Of a stretch of 39,872 nucleotides of DNA, positions 10,806-23,929 are shown piece after piece. Location: positions 706,956 to 746,827 of the forward strand of contig NW_003137823.1 in the NCBI RefSeq assembly GCF_000003605.2, read 5' to 3'. The stretch's first letter is position 1, and each line of letters starts with the position of its first letter. The notes beneath the pieces are model-generated. The model did not search any database. It was not told the DNA's origin and saw nothing but the letters and a program-made list of their open reading frames with translations. Source of the DNA: Saccoglossus kowalevskii (lineage: Eukaryota; Hemichordata; Enteropneusta; Harrimaniidae). The position numbers and the translations under genes are program-made.

Positions 10806-13800
10806 TAAAATAGTTTCTCTCACAGATATGTTTATTTCATTTCCTTTGACAAGTAATGTGTGCATAGATTAAATCTTTTTCGACTGCTTCATAGCTTGAT
10901 AAAACACTAAAGAATTTTATCGCCCAACAAGCTAGGCTGCATGTTGCTCATACCATACTTAATTTTGTATTAAATTACACAATTTTATGTTTTTTCCATT
11001 GAATTACATTGATTAAACCCAGTAATAATATCATCAGCCCGCTGTACAGATGTGTAAAGTTCACATTCAAAGGTATGAATCCTATCACCAACTAGAACTT
11101 CCCTACATTCAACACAACGTCACTTGATTGTTCCCAAATAATGTAGTATATGACACTGATATTTGTAAAGGAATTCCTATTTTCCGGAGATATTCTTCTT
11201 CAGTGTAACCTGTTATTTTCACTCAAATTAACGACGAATGTAGGATTGTCTGACACTGCATTCAAACTTCAACCGACATACTGCCCCTGTGCAATTCAAT
11301 TTCATGGAAGAAAAAGCTTGGGAAAATCTATGGTGTATCTCTCATGTCATCCTGCAATTACCTTTTTTTTTGTGTTGTCACCATGACAACTGTCGTATAG
11401 TAATGTAGACGATGAGGCAGTAAGAGAAGGTTATCATTATTGAATGGAATGAGGCAATCAAATAGATTGTTTGATCTTTGCTAGTTGGAGATGTTCATTT
11501 GAAAACGATGCCGTAACCTAATACTTTTTTTAATCTGTGTGTGTTCTGTAAGGATTCGTACTTTACAGAACTGTCAGGGTATTTGCTCATTTTGACGCAT
11601 TGTCTAAAATTCATTTTACAAAAATTCAGTTGGATTATCTTGAAATTTGAAAGGGTGGTGATCATTTTTGTCTGACATCATGGAAGTTGTGTGTTTGGTC
11701 CCCTCTGACAATCACTCAGCACCATAAGGTAGAATACATTTTGCCCAAACTTCTAAGCAGGGTATTAGTTCCGGGGATTAGCATAATATTGGTTGGTTCC
11801 GTGTGCTGTTCTTGTCCTCAGTGCACTTAAAAACTGTATATCATTATCACAATGAGTGTTGGATTTTTGCAGGAATAACTGGAATCTATAATGGAGCCTG
11901 TAAATTGGACTTGATCTCATCAGTCTTTCAAATAAAATCAATCAATCAATCAATCCAATATGATACACATATTTATGTGATTGCTTTGGAGTAAAAGCAT
12001 TTTCTTAGTAGTTAAATATTGAGTCTTGATATATTGAATTGTATGCATGTAAATAAACTTTATTATGATAATCATATTTAAAACTCAATATTGAAACTAC
12101 ACATGCTCAAGGCAGCTTATAATTCATGCCAGGCTCATTATGAGTTTGTATTTTTAAATATGAAAATACATCCAAAGTTTGATGATATTGTTGAATTCTT
12201 GTTGTTGAGATGTTTAATAACCCATATTTATTGTTCCTACTAAAACTTAGTTGCCACATTTGCTCTATTTTTGTGCATTTTTCTAAAATTGTAAATGTAA
12301 ATTTAAGTTTAACTATATAAATCTGTAAAAAGGGTTAATTTAATTTTCTCAATAATGATGTCATTCAATGCGACCTATTAAACCGTAATGGGAGTCTGAC
12401 CTGGATTTGTGTCACACAATATAACTTGATCATTATGATGTCCAGTCTGCCAATTCCATTTACTAGTAGACTATACAGTGTGTGCAGATGATTGTTACCT
12501 GATAGGCTAAGTGGCAATGGTCACGCTATGTTTTATTCAACGGAAATCTAAGTGAATATCAGCAATGATGAGTATAGAATCACATGTATGATGTAAAGAG
12601 TACATGCAGGTACATTCTTCTAATATATATGCATCTATACCGTTAGGTGTATTAGGTGAGAGTCAATAACGTGTGTTGTGATCAAACATTCTTTACATAT
12701 TTTAACCATTATCTAAAGTGTCTGCATGCTTCCTGAAACTTGCTTGTCAAATAAATTAAGAATACATTCAGCTCATTCCAGTGACCGACCTACTTTTCTT
12801 TGTGTCTATATGCATGTGTTAAGCCTAATATGTAAGCTATAGAAATGTATGCAACATGGACTGCTCACTAATACCACTTGTCATAGTCTTTGATGACTGT
12901 TGCACTTAGGGTATTCTTGTACTAAGATTGAGAGTCATACATATGGAATTATGATTGTAGTTCGTTGTTCATAAAACTGTTCTACAGTCGTAACCATCAA
13001 TTGTGTTATGTAATATTGTACATCATCTAACACCAAAATCAATGAAACATAATTTCTGTAAAAAGTTGTAACTGCATGTGAATAATCAAATGTCACCAAC
13101 ATTGGTGCGTGCAACATTAGTGATGTCTCATATGAATGTATTTATTTGTTTACATTGAAAACAGAAACACTTATACTGTGTAATAAAAATAGAATCATGT
13201 CACTGAATGCACATTTGCAAAGCACAATTGAAAAGTTCTTTTCATTGCCATTTTCACAATGTTTTTTTCATTGCCATTTTTACAATAATGAGGTTATCAC
13301 GATAATACTGCACTGTAAATAGGGTGGAAATTGTATTAATTGGAGTTTAGGTCAAGGTATGCTGCAAGTACATGCTCAATAAGTGACTTGTGAAACAATG
13401 TCTGAAAAACTAAAACAAGATTTGTTAATAAGTTTCATATTTGGTATTTTTCGTAAACTTAAAAATCTGATCTAATCTGATGAATCTGTGTAACAGAATT
13501 AAGATAAATTCATTTACCAATGAATTTCATAATAGGAGTAAGGCTGTCTAGATGAATCATTATTATTGATAAGAATATACTGGTAACATCTATGTTAAAA
13601 GAAGGCTACATGCATGTTTACAATGCTGTTATTTGATGATAGTCTATATATCAAAATGACTTTTCAATTGATGTCCTTTTATCATGATTACCCATTAGCA
13701 TGCCCTGACCTCAATGTAACAACTATAAAACTATGAATCAGGCACAATCCAGATATCTGATATTAGGAAGACAGCTTTTTAGATATATTTGTTGTGCTTT

Positions 13801-16397
13801 TAAAATTAATTATTTGTTATGATGACTTATGTCAATGCTGTAAATTAATCAGAATTCCTTGAGCATGGCCCATATTTGTGGAGATTAATATCTTCCTCAT
13901 CAAATTAAATAATATTTATCAAGATTACTTTTTCAATTACAAAATTAAATTAAATTAAATTTAATAATTGATTTTTATCATAATGGTAATTATTACAGTA
14001 TCAGATTATAATATACATAAGCTAAAGTTTGTTTTCCCGTTTCATTGCTAATATAATAGCATATATTATATATTAAAGTACAGATGATGTTCATCAGTTT
14101 AGATTGAAATCTGCTGGTTTTTGTTGTTCTCTAAGGTGATCATGACTGTTTCAAAAGTGATTAAATTGAGTAAGAATTGTTTAAAATCGAATACTTTTGG
14201 TTCATTTAGGAAACTAAAACATTTAGGTATCCCAATGCATGTAGCACTTGCACATGATCTTTATCATAAAAATTGTGTTTGAAGCGCTGTGTATCAACAC
14301 TGCTACCCTGATCAACTGCATTGCATGGATAGACACAGTACAAACGCTGAAGGCATCTTCTATAAATAGAACTAACGAAATCAAGTTTACTAATTTGCCT
14401 AACAGATTCAAGTTTACCAATCAGCTTCCACTATAAATGTAATAGCAGTCATATAAGCCTCTACCACCAATTTCCTGTCATCAATTGACGTAGTGAATCG
14501 TTAGACTCAGATATTGCTTTAATGATACCATCACATACATTTGTAATTCAGGGACTCAGAAAATGGCTTGACTTGATAACATCATTGAATAAATCTCAAC
14601 TAAGCGGTGTACATGGCAAGACCTGCATTGTGTTTATGACTACTGTACTTTCACTATGTAATTCTCTCCGGATTCCTACCCTTTAATATCTGTACATTCA
14701 TGTCAAATTGTTTTTCTTTACGCATATGTTGTGTAGTATGCAAACTGCTTCACCGTAACGAGAAACAAATTTTTGCATGTCAGAGAAAAACACCAAATTT
14801 TGTAGCAGTGAAAACTTCTGTACTGTCTTAAGACATCAAGCATCGCTGACTTTCGCAAAGTTGTCTCTTTACCGATGCCATAAAATCCTCAAATCGCAAA
14901 CATTTCTAGCAACAAAAATTATACCGTTTACAATACTTTCAAACCCAAATTTGAAATTATTTTCATTCCTAATACAGGAGATAATGGGCTTTCCTTTAAA
15001 TTGCGCATCTATCAATAAAATATGTGAATTAGAGATAAATATAACTGTTTGTCACCAGATGTTACGTTTTTAAAGTGGATTGCTGAATCATGGGTACTTT
15101 GCATAAATTAATAAGTTTGTCACTTATTATTTTTATTCTGATTTCATGCTTACTTTCTCAGACTTGATTCAGAGCAGTTTATACCCTGCCTCATAGATGA
15201 AGGAAAAAGTATATGCACAAGGGAGCCTATAAATTAAAATGTACGTCTAGCTTAGGGTGGAGGTGGGTGTGGGAAGTTTAGGCCAGTAGCTAGTGTGAGA
15301 AATAATTAATTAAGGTAAGGAGGCTCCAGCGATCTGACACATAGAAATAAGTGCAGGGAATGAAGACATTTTACTGCAGTTCTTGAGAACAGATACTGCA
15401 GTAACCAAATATTTTAGTTTTATTCTGTAGTGTAAATCACAATTTTTACAAAATATTTGTACTTTTTACCCAACCAATTTTGCTTGGATATATTTACAAA
15501 CTTTTTATACAACCATGTTATATTATTCTGCAAGGGACAGAGATTAATACAGTTACTGTACATATAGTGTTAATTGACTTGAATATTCATTAATATTTTT
15601 AGTATTTAAGATTACCTCATTGTTGTTTATTCTTGGTCATAATTGTTCCGAACCAAATTTTAATCAGTATTTTCTGTGAAAAATTTTCTTTAAATATATT
15701 ATTCATCGTATCATTTCTGAATTTGTTATTTAATGTGAAGATTCTTATAAGGGAAAGATGTAACAGTTCAGTTATGTTTGTGTCCTTAGGAGAATAGATC
15801 TCTAATTTATTTTATTTGAACTTATTTATACTCTGTAACCTATTCAGCAACCCCATGTTGCCCATCGAGCCCTGTTTTTTAGATGGAGCTCTAGTCAATT
15901 AATCAAGATGTCTCTTGATGTTTGAGCCACTTGTGAATATCCGTATCAAACTACATGCTGAGAAACAGACAGTTGGTTACCATACATTGTGCTATTATTC
16001 TTGTGAGACTTGAATTTTGTAATCATTTAATTAATATACCATTGGATAAGGAACTCCTGGGAGTAAAACTTGCAAGGACATGATGATTAAATGTAAAGTA
16101 CAACTGATTTGAGGTAAATTAACAAATTATTGGTTTAAAAAGTATCAGGTTGTAATATGCCAAAAAATAGAAAATGTTTGTAGTAATAAAAGGTCATTCA
16201 AAGAAAGCAATATAATATTTTTCATTTTTACTTTGAAACATAATTCCTTTTTTCGTCTCTAAAAATTATGTATCCTATACTTGAGATCGTAAAATCACAG
16301 AATCATATCTGAGGTGATTAAGTTGATTCTGTGCATGTCTGTGAACTTCACTATTATTTTTTCAAGGCAACTATACGTGCATCTGAATCAGTCTTGT
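10806..16397. other. Gene-free AT-rich stretch with a possible retroposon tail
   Basis: No exon-like frame is recognisable; the longest frame (14777-15073) has no known motif. At 11931-11956 an AATAAA hexamer runs into (AATC)5, which looks like the tail of an old retroposon on the plus strand. Its body is not identifiable. A 16-bp imperfect inverted repeat lies at 12009-12024 and 12083-12099. A pentanucleotide-like aaatt run lies near 13940-13965. Confidence 0.5.
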
Positions 16398-16399
16398 AT

Positions 16400-16430
<31 letters not shown>

Positions 16431-16602
16431 TTTGTTTGTTTGTTTGTTTGTTTGTTTGTTTGTTTGTTTCATTCATTCATTCATTCATTCATTCATTCAT
16501 TCATTCAAGCAACCAACCAACCAACCAACCAACCAACCAACCAACCAACCAACCAACCATTCATTCATTCATTCATTCATTCATTCATTCATTCATTCAT
16601 TC
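16398..16602. repeat. Compound tetranucleotide microsatellite in a single register
   Basis: In order: (TTTA)n from 16398, (TTTG)n from about 16431, (ATTC)n from about 16470, (AACC)n from about 16507, then (ATTC)n again from about 16559 to 16602. The distinguishing base of each block (A, G, C, C, C) stays at positions that are multiples of four from 16398 with no slip in register. The reading frames here are repetitive artefacts. Confidence 0.97.
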
Positions 16603-17155
16603 ACAGTTTTATGAATATTGGCAAGTAAACAACAAGTTTGTATTCTACATAAAAAACTGTCCTTGTCTCAACATCTCTATTCATACCTGAATGATGATTG
16701 GTGTCAATCAAGTACTTGTGTGCCTTTAATAGGAAATAACGACTTGACATTGCCAAACCAGTTTTACAATCAGTGATTTCCACAATCAGTGAGCAAGGCG
16801 ATGAGTGCGAGAATATCTTACATGCCTGATTTGACTACAAAACAACTAATCAATGGAAATACGGTCAATATTGGTTAGAATGTCTCTTTAAAAATCTCTA
16901 CAGATGGCATAAATTACGCAGTTCTTCAAGCATTAAAGGTCAATTTTTGTAATTGCGCAGCACACAATAATGGTCTTGTGGTTACCTTCTGTGTGTGCGT
17001 GTGTGTATTTGTATGTGTGCATATACAGTAAAAGACTCATTCAGCTGGCTTCCAAGAGCTAGCTTTTGCCTTTTCAAGAAGACCTACATTTTTTAGTGAC
17101 TCTCATTGTCAACAGTAATTTCAACTCATTGATTGTAGTATTTACTTATATTATT
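16603..17155. other. Gene-free stretch
   Basis: Ordinary AT-rich sequence between the microsatellite and the next repeat element. A small alternating GT tract occurs at about 16990-17020. Nothing else is recognisable. Confidence 0.5.
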
Positions 17156-18690
17156 GACTCCCGTGTGCAAAGCACAAAAAGGGACTCTTTGCAGTTACTG
17201 TGTCTGTCTGTGTGTCTGTGTGTCTGTGTTTGTGTGTGTCTGTTCCACTGCTATCTCAAGAACCATACTTTGGTTTTTGATGAAACTTGGTGCATAGATG
17301 CTCTGGGTCAATGCACAGATTTGATTAGGTTTTGGTAAAAATCCATGCATATTATTTACCTAATTTGCATAATGATTAATCAATTTTTGGCTTTTCCACT
17401 GATATCTCAAGTACTAATCATCACATTTCAATAAAACTAGGTACATAGATATCATACAACAGTTTTTAGGGTAATATCAGTACATATTAATTACCTAATT
17501 TGCATAATTAATTATTTTTTTCCATGAATGTTCCACTGATATATAAAGAACCACTAATTGGATTTTAATGAAACTTTTAAAGAGTATTCACCATCACATT
17601 TCAATGAACCTAGGACTAAGCAGAGACCCAATTAATTTTTGGTAAATATTTCTGCTTATTAATCACCTAATTAAAATAATTAATTAACACTGATACATGT
17701 ATCTCAATTACTGATCATCACATTTGAATAAAATTTGGTACATGAATGCTTTAGGACGATAGACAGGCCTGATTAATTTTGGGTTGAAATTTGTTCATAT
17801 TTATTCTCTAATAATAATTCATAATTTTTTTGTTCTAATCACATAGATATTACATTATGCAGGCCTTATTAGTTTTACACTCAAATCTGTTCATATCAGT
17901 TACCTGATTTACATAATTAGTTTTCAGCTATTCCATCAATATCTCAAGTACAAGTAATTTTGAATTAATTTTTAATGTGTCTTCAATACAGGAGTTCTTT
18001 CTAAGCTTTCTTTGATTATACACCTGTCGCCATAAGTTACAATGTGTTGTAATTTTGCCGTATTTCACGGGGTATTTTCATCCCACCATATTAAGAAATG
18101 TGAATTCCAAATATGGAATGATTACGCGCGTAAGCGTCCTTTGATAATAAAAACAAACATGGCTGTCACCAGGGTTTGACCGGACTCTACACAAAGATGT
18201 TCGCTGATTGTGTTCTAAACATTTTGGATTTCAGCATCCCCATGATGTATCTTTGAAAGGAAAAGATGTATAAGAATAAGGTTATTACGAGAATACCTCA
18301 AAGTATGTACTCCACTGTGCATCGGTCGATACTGCCGCTGTACTGTCTTCGTGCATACTTTGAGGTATCCTCGTAATAACTTCATAGTATGAGAAATATT
18401 TAGACTGGTTACTCTGCACAATTTATATATCTGGTAGTTTTGGAAGCAAACTATGATAGCTTTGACCTACATGAAGGCTATGGCAAAATATTAAATTATG
18501 CTCAGACTGTATGCATGTACATTGTATGTATATATGTGCTGTTTCACTGATATCTCAAGTAATATATTCAACATATTTTAATTTTTAATCAATTTTAAAT
18601 ATTCTTCAAATCCAGAAGTATTTCATGTTTCCAATACTCTCAGCACAGGGTTTTATAACTTGCAAAATCCCTTGACTCAAAATTAAAAAG
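17156..18690 (+). mobile_element. Hairpin-microsatellite-core-repeat element (copy 1)
   Basis: A bulged hairpin at 17156-17187 (GACTCCC pairing with GGGACTC with one mismatch, then TGTGC with GCACA) is followed by a TG/TGTC simple repeat at about 17199-17241. Diverged copies of a core unit follow, each starting with 'cactgatatctcaag', passing through 'aaacttggtacatagat' and ending near 'cctaatttgcataat'. Copies begin around 17249, 17398, 17530, 17690 and 17930, with a further one near 18543. The last two share an extended match but are separated by about 500 bases of different composition, which looks like an insertion. A second bulged hairpin lies at 18648-18672. The plan resembles non-autonomous Helentron/pearl-type elements, but no transposase or Rep/helicase frame is present. 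Boundaries are approximate. Confidence 0.5.
18280..18381. other. Near-perfect foldback, miRNA-precursor-sized
   Basis: The left arm 18281-18307 and right arm 18354-18380 are reverse complements at 26 of 27 positions, with a single A/C mismatch. Wobble and normal pairs extend the stem inward by three (T-G, A-T, C-G) and outward by two. The loop is about 40 nt. Surrounding sequence is unusually CpG-rich for this window, including the 12-base palindrome TTACGCGCGTAA at 18122-18133. It could be a small-RNA hairpin or a compact foldback insertion. The 68-codon minus-strand frame across it is a by-product. Confidence 0.75.
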
Positions 18691-21600
18691 CCATGTTGTG
18701 TTGTGAGTCAGTGGAAATCTTGGCAGGAAAGGGTTAAATGGAAAATAATTTACTCTAATTGTGTTGGTCTTCATCATCAATGTGAGTTTAGTGTGTGCCA
18801 TCAAGCTATCTAGAATAAGTTATTCATGTTGCATATTATGCATTATGCCCAATTAAATGAAAAAATTAGATTTTATGTAGTCACCCAAAACACTTAGACA
18901 GAAATATTTTAGGGGAATTCAGTGACCTTTAACCTATTGTGTGTCAAAGTCAACTCTCATTCCCTTTGACAAAATAAACCTCCACAAATTTTGATCAAGA
19001 CCTGTACTAGAGAAATTATGTCACTTAATTTGGTCAAAAGAAATTATATAAAATTACATATTCCGATACTTTGTTAATTACCAATTTATGTTGTCATGCA
19101 GCATTAAATAGTTTTCAGATCTGAATGGTGTGTAAATAATGAAAATTAGTCTTAACTCTTTGAGTATGACAAAGACTTCATTAATGATGAAATTATATCA
19201 CTCTATTTATATGTGTATGTCATAAAATTAAGTACTTCCTATTAATATTTAATTTTTCGCATTTCCTGAGTACTTATGTTATAATTGATAAAGGAGCTCC
19301 ATACTTGACTGGCCAGGTAATCATTTATGCAATTCAATGTTATATAGGACTACCTGCAGTGAGGCAGCTCATTAATATCTTGGAGACACAGAAGAAAGGC
19401 ATTTGGGGGGGTGGGGTTACCAAAGAGGTTATTCTGGCATTTTTTATTTGTGTTTATTTTTACATGGATTAAAACAAATGGAAATAAGGTAGTTCCTGTT
19501 GCTTTAACTAATTTTAAGCAATCATCCAAGTCTATCTTGCAAAACATGGAATTGTGATGGGTGATGATAATAAACTTGAATCTAGTTTCAAATTTCAAGT
19601 AAAATTATTATTCAAATTCAAAATAATATAAATGTATTTATTTTTTATTCCAATATTCAAATTACTTTCTATTCCTATTTTAAATAAAAACACAATTATT
19701 TCCTGTTCAATGCAAGATCTCAAGTAATATTATGTGAGATATGCTGCAAAAATTGAATGATTTGATTTTCAATTTGTATTTCTTTCACACTTAACAAAGG
19801 ATCTTGCAATGAACGAAAATAGATATTCATATTTGCTCCTCAAAATACCAAACAATGGTACTTAATTTTTGTATTAAAAATATTTAAATTACCTTTAATT
19901 GTTGTTTACCATAAATTTAAGGTTTACGTTCTTAACAGATTATTGTTAGTATATGATAATATAGACTTGCATTTGTCTACCTGATATTTTATCACTTGAA
20001 ACAGTATTCAGTGGTTGAAGCATGATATACTTATGATGCCACACTAACAGAATGTTTCATAAGGAAATCCTTTTAACATATACCATGTATTATTAGCATA
20101 ATTTGTATTGCCATTATATATTTGTCATTCAATGTTCTTCAGAAATTAAACCTGACAGTGAAACACCATCTGTTTGATTGATTGATCACATTCCTTTGAA
20201 CAAAACCTTGAATATCGTGAATCGATCAACTTTCAATCCACTTTGACATTTTGTGGCGTTATTATGGTAGTTATGAAAAACTAGGAGAAATTTGGGAAAT
20301 TATATTTTACTACAGATGTTTTGTATTTAGCTGCGTAATATATATATATATGAGGAGATGCAGATTAAGGAATTTCCTACCCAACTTGCATGGTGACAAC
20401 AATTTTATGAATTTTTCATGAGTTGTGAAATATTTAAAAAATCGTATCTTGTGAGGGAAAAAAAGAATTCATAATGAAATTTTTTCTCAATAAAGAGTAA
20501 ACAGTATAATATTGTTTTGTATATATGTATATTATTACATATTTACTGCAATTTCTATTGGTGCAACCTTGAAAATATACTGGGTATATAAAATATACTG
20601 ATATGCAAATGAGCAAATAAACAAAAACATGATCCCGTTTATTTATTTGGTGTTTGTGTAGTATTCCATGGGATACCTTTTCAGGTGCATTTGAAATATT
20701 TCATTAGAATTATTATAGAGCATTAGAAACTTCAACAAAATGGTAAATCTGTAAGTTTTGATAGTTGTGTTGTGTCGATCAACTGGTATATTCACTGGCA
20801 TTATGCAAATCAGTTATTTAATGACTGATATACAAATCAAAATTAATTAAATACATCTTTGTTGTCTGATGTTAAAATCAGGTTGCCACGCAATGGTGGT
20901 GGATTATGGTGTATTGTTTTTTTTATTTTGAAAAGCACTTGAATTTTGTTCTGCTGTATTTATCAGTCAGAATTTTCTCCCTAACACTGTGAGCGAGGAC
21001 ATGTTTGCAAATATTTGCTTACCAATGGAATTAAATGCTGGGATAACCAAATTGTAGGTGCTGTGATTACAACTTTCCTCTCAATTTTCATAAAGTATAG
21101 TAACATATGCCAATTCTATTTACACAACACAAAGATTTATTTAACATTTAAATACTAGTTGCATACTTTTTATAATATTTTTACATTTGTTTGCACTTAT
21201 TCTATGTAAATCTTTTTACACATGGGCAATAAAGTTTTTATTATTATATTATGTAATAATTACAGAAACCTGTGACCTCACCCTGATGTGGTCATATTTT
21301 ATGACATCACTCATGAAAATAACTTCTGTACCCCACAAATGTCAGGGCAAGGCCTTTAAGGTTCTGTCATGTTATTTTATGCATTTGTAAGCAAAAACAG
21401 ACAGTTATTAATATTTGTAGCATGTATTATCAATTTTAAGCAGGTTTGGGTTAATTGGTCCAAAACTTCTGAAAAATTTGTGAATCAATCACAAAAAAAG
21501 TACTGTATATTTTTTTTACTCTAATCAGATTCATGCTGTGAGTTGTATCAGAATAAAACATTGCTAGAGGAATGCGTTTAGACTCTGTAATGATGTAAAT

Positions 21601-22329
21601 TTACATCATGATGAATTACTAGTTTTGATTACTGAGATACGTAGTAATTCAGAAAAACCATACCTGTGTTATTACAGTAAGATTATCCTGTCTTTAATCT
21701 TTCCAAATTAATTGAAATTAATAACATATTTAATATTTACAAATTATCATATTTAAATCTGCAAAGTTCAGGGTTATCTTAATAGTCTTATTAATCTATG
21801 ATTTATATAAATTACTAAAGGTTCAAAATTTTTAATATTTTTAGTAAGGTAATTTATTGGTAGAAAGATTACAAGATTAACCCGAATTCTAGGAGTTTAA
21901 TCTGGTATTAATCATCATTAGCAAATGATTTCCTGAATTATTTAGAGAATTGACTCTGTAGGATCTGTCATGCATTGATTGTATTACGCACACAGATAAA
22001 CTAAATATTGAACATTGCATAATTTAGGATTTGAATGACAAATATTAGTCTTTCAACAGGAAATCTCTAGCTGTAATACTACACATGATTTTACAGCCAT
22101 TGTAAAGTAAATACATCATAAATGCAGAATGCCACCTTTCAAATCCTTGAAAATCTTTCATAAAATAAAGCCCTTCTAATCAAAACTAACAGTAGGGCTA
22201 TTCATATTACAGACTGTCCATTGTCTACATTTTCTACTCCTTTTTACTATTACTTCACCTGCTGGAAGCCTCTACAGATAGCCAAAATGAATGGGAGAAA
22301 ATACCATCGTTTGCTGTATGGGTTTCATA
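18691..22329. other. Gene-free AT-rich stretch
   Basis: No exon, RNA gene or complete transposon is recognised. Features seen are a G7-T-G4 run at about 19405-19416 and a perfect 20-base palindrome at 21590-21609. Open frames are all under 85 codons and look random. Confidence 0.5.
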
Positions 22330-22560
22330 CTTACTACAAATTTACCTTGATTTGTTCATTTTGTGATAACTTCAACTCTTCTATTTTTATTAAGTGAAAA
22401 TTTTTGGTAAAAAAAATGCTACTTTCAACCTCTTCTTGAAATGAATTTCTTGATTGCTTTGTTATTTTATATGTAGATACCTTGGGCGGAACACTGTTGG
22501 ATTTTTTCATTTCATAATCATCAATTCTCCATTTTTTACAAATAGTTTAATATTTGTTGG
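22330..22560. repeat. Decayed relative of the repeat unit at 39500-39872
   Basis: Ordered matches to the units near the right end include 'tttgttcattttgtgataac', 'cttcaactcttc', 'tttttggtaaaaa', 'tttcaacctcttcttgaaa', 'ttgattgcttt', 'accttgg' and, later, 'tttcatttcataatcatcaa'. The order is preserved but substitutions are many, so this is an older copy of the same family without a recognisable hairpin end. Confidence 0.6.
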
Positions 22561-23929
22561 TAATATCACTGATATGATGTCATTAAAATCTAGCTTGACA
22601 AAACAAGTCGTGACATTTTATATTTTCTGAAGTAGTTCATCTGAATATTTGCCAGCATTTCTTACTTCCTGTTTGTGTATTACCGACAAGATAATTACTA
22701 GACGCTCTAGTGTGTTAGGGGCAACACCTGATAACACAAGACTGTTTCATATGATTTGAAAAATAATATATATATTTGATATAAATATTCCATATATCCA
22801 ATCAATGCATATGGTGCGTTTTAATGATAATACATCTCAAATTTAGTTTTATCAGATTTGTTCTCATTTCGAAATGCACATAAACTTAAAAATTTCATTT
22901 AATAATCATGTCAAATTATTAAAATATTCAGTGAATTATTTTGACCATAGACACACCTCCATCATTTACATCATGTACTGCAATAAAACATGCTAATATT
23001 TCTTACATTTATTGTGAATATCTTTTCCATACTCCATAAATTGTTGCCACTACAGAGGTTCGTGTTGGCACTGGTTCATAATTCACATATATGTCAGTTG
23101 TTCATAAATTAGTCTGAATACCATTTACAATTTCTCTGATGCTACCAAATAATAATTACTGCTTATATTTCACTTCCATGGTTTTTCACAGTCGCATGAT
23201 TCTATGGGCGTTCCCCAAGCTTGCATATAATTAGCAGTCGCTGATTTTCTAACAAACGGTTGATTTTCCTGACATGCACAGTGATGAAGATTTGTAGTCA
23301 GTAAGAGGAGAAAATGGAAATGCAGGTGCTCCCAACAAAAATGGAAAGATTTGGGAGGCATTATTGATGGAGGCTTAAGTTCGGGTTACTGGGTATCATT
23401 TGTTGCTTATACTGAATGTTGGGATACATGAGAATGAGCCAAATATAAGCTGCAGTTACAGACATGTTGCAATTGGCATATATAGTGAGAAAAAAACCTT
23501 TGCAGTATCCAGGCTATTCGTAATTGAGAGATATTTTATGCTAAACACATGTACTTTTGACACCCACTGTATATTGTCATGAGAATTTATGTCATAGACT
23601 AATATAGAAAACAAACATGATAAATATGAGCTTGTCAATGACTTTTATGAAACAAGAGAATAAATGCACTTACATTACATTTCCCTTGACGCAAACACCT
23701 TATGTTACATATAGAACACCTTGACATGTTTTCCTACAATAAACCATTTCCCGTTCACTGCGAGATCCAGTGTTATGCGTGAAATTGAACGTGAAAACAG
23801 GACAAACAAAGATCATAGCGTTGTAGTGGCGACAAACATCGAATGGGATTCGACAAATGCGAAAGTAATTTGGGGGATATTTCCATGCTTAACAAGCCAT
23901 GCATGTTTATAGTAATATAGCTGGAATAT
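22561..23929. other. Gene-free stretch with a small CpG-rich patch
   Basis: Mostly AT-rich unique sequence. Around 23755-23870 there is a local run of CpG dinucleotides and a 63-codon plus-strand frame (23721-23912) with a charged, protein-like segment. I recognise no family and no convincing splice signals. It might be the left part of the adjacent repeat element. Confidence 0.4.

Noticed and set aside
16314-16690. Plus-strand frames of 60-119 codons with repeats such as YLFI, FVCL, SFIH and NQPT
   Set aside because: They are translations of the tetranucleotide microsatellite.
23721-23912. CpG-rich 63-codon frame that could be an exon
   Set aside because: No recognisable domain, conserved motif or clear acceptor/donor pair; it may belong to the adjacent repeat.
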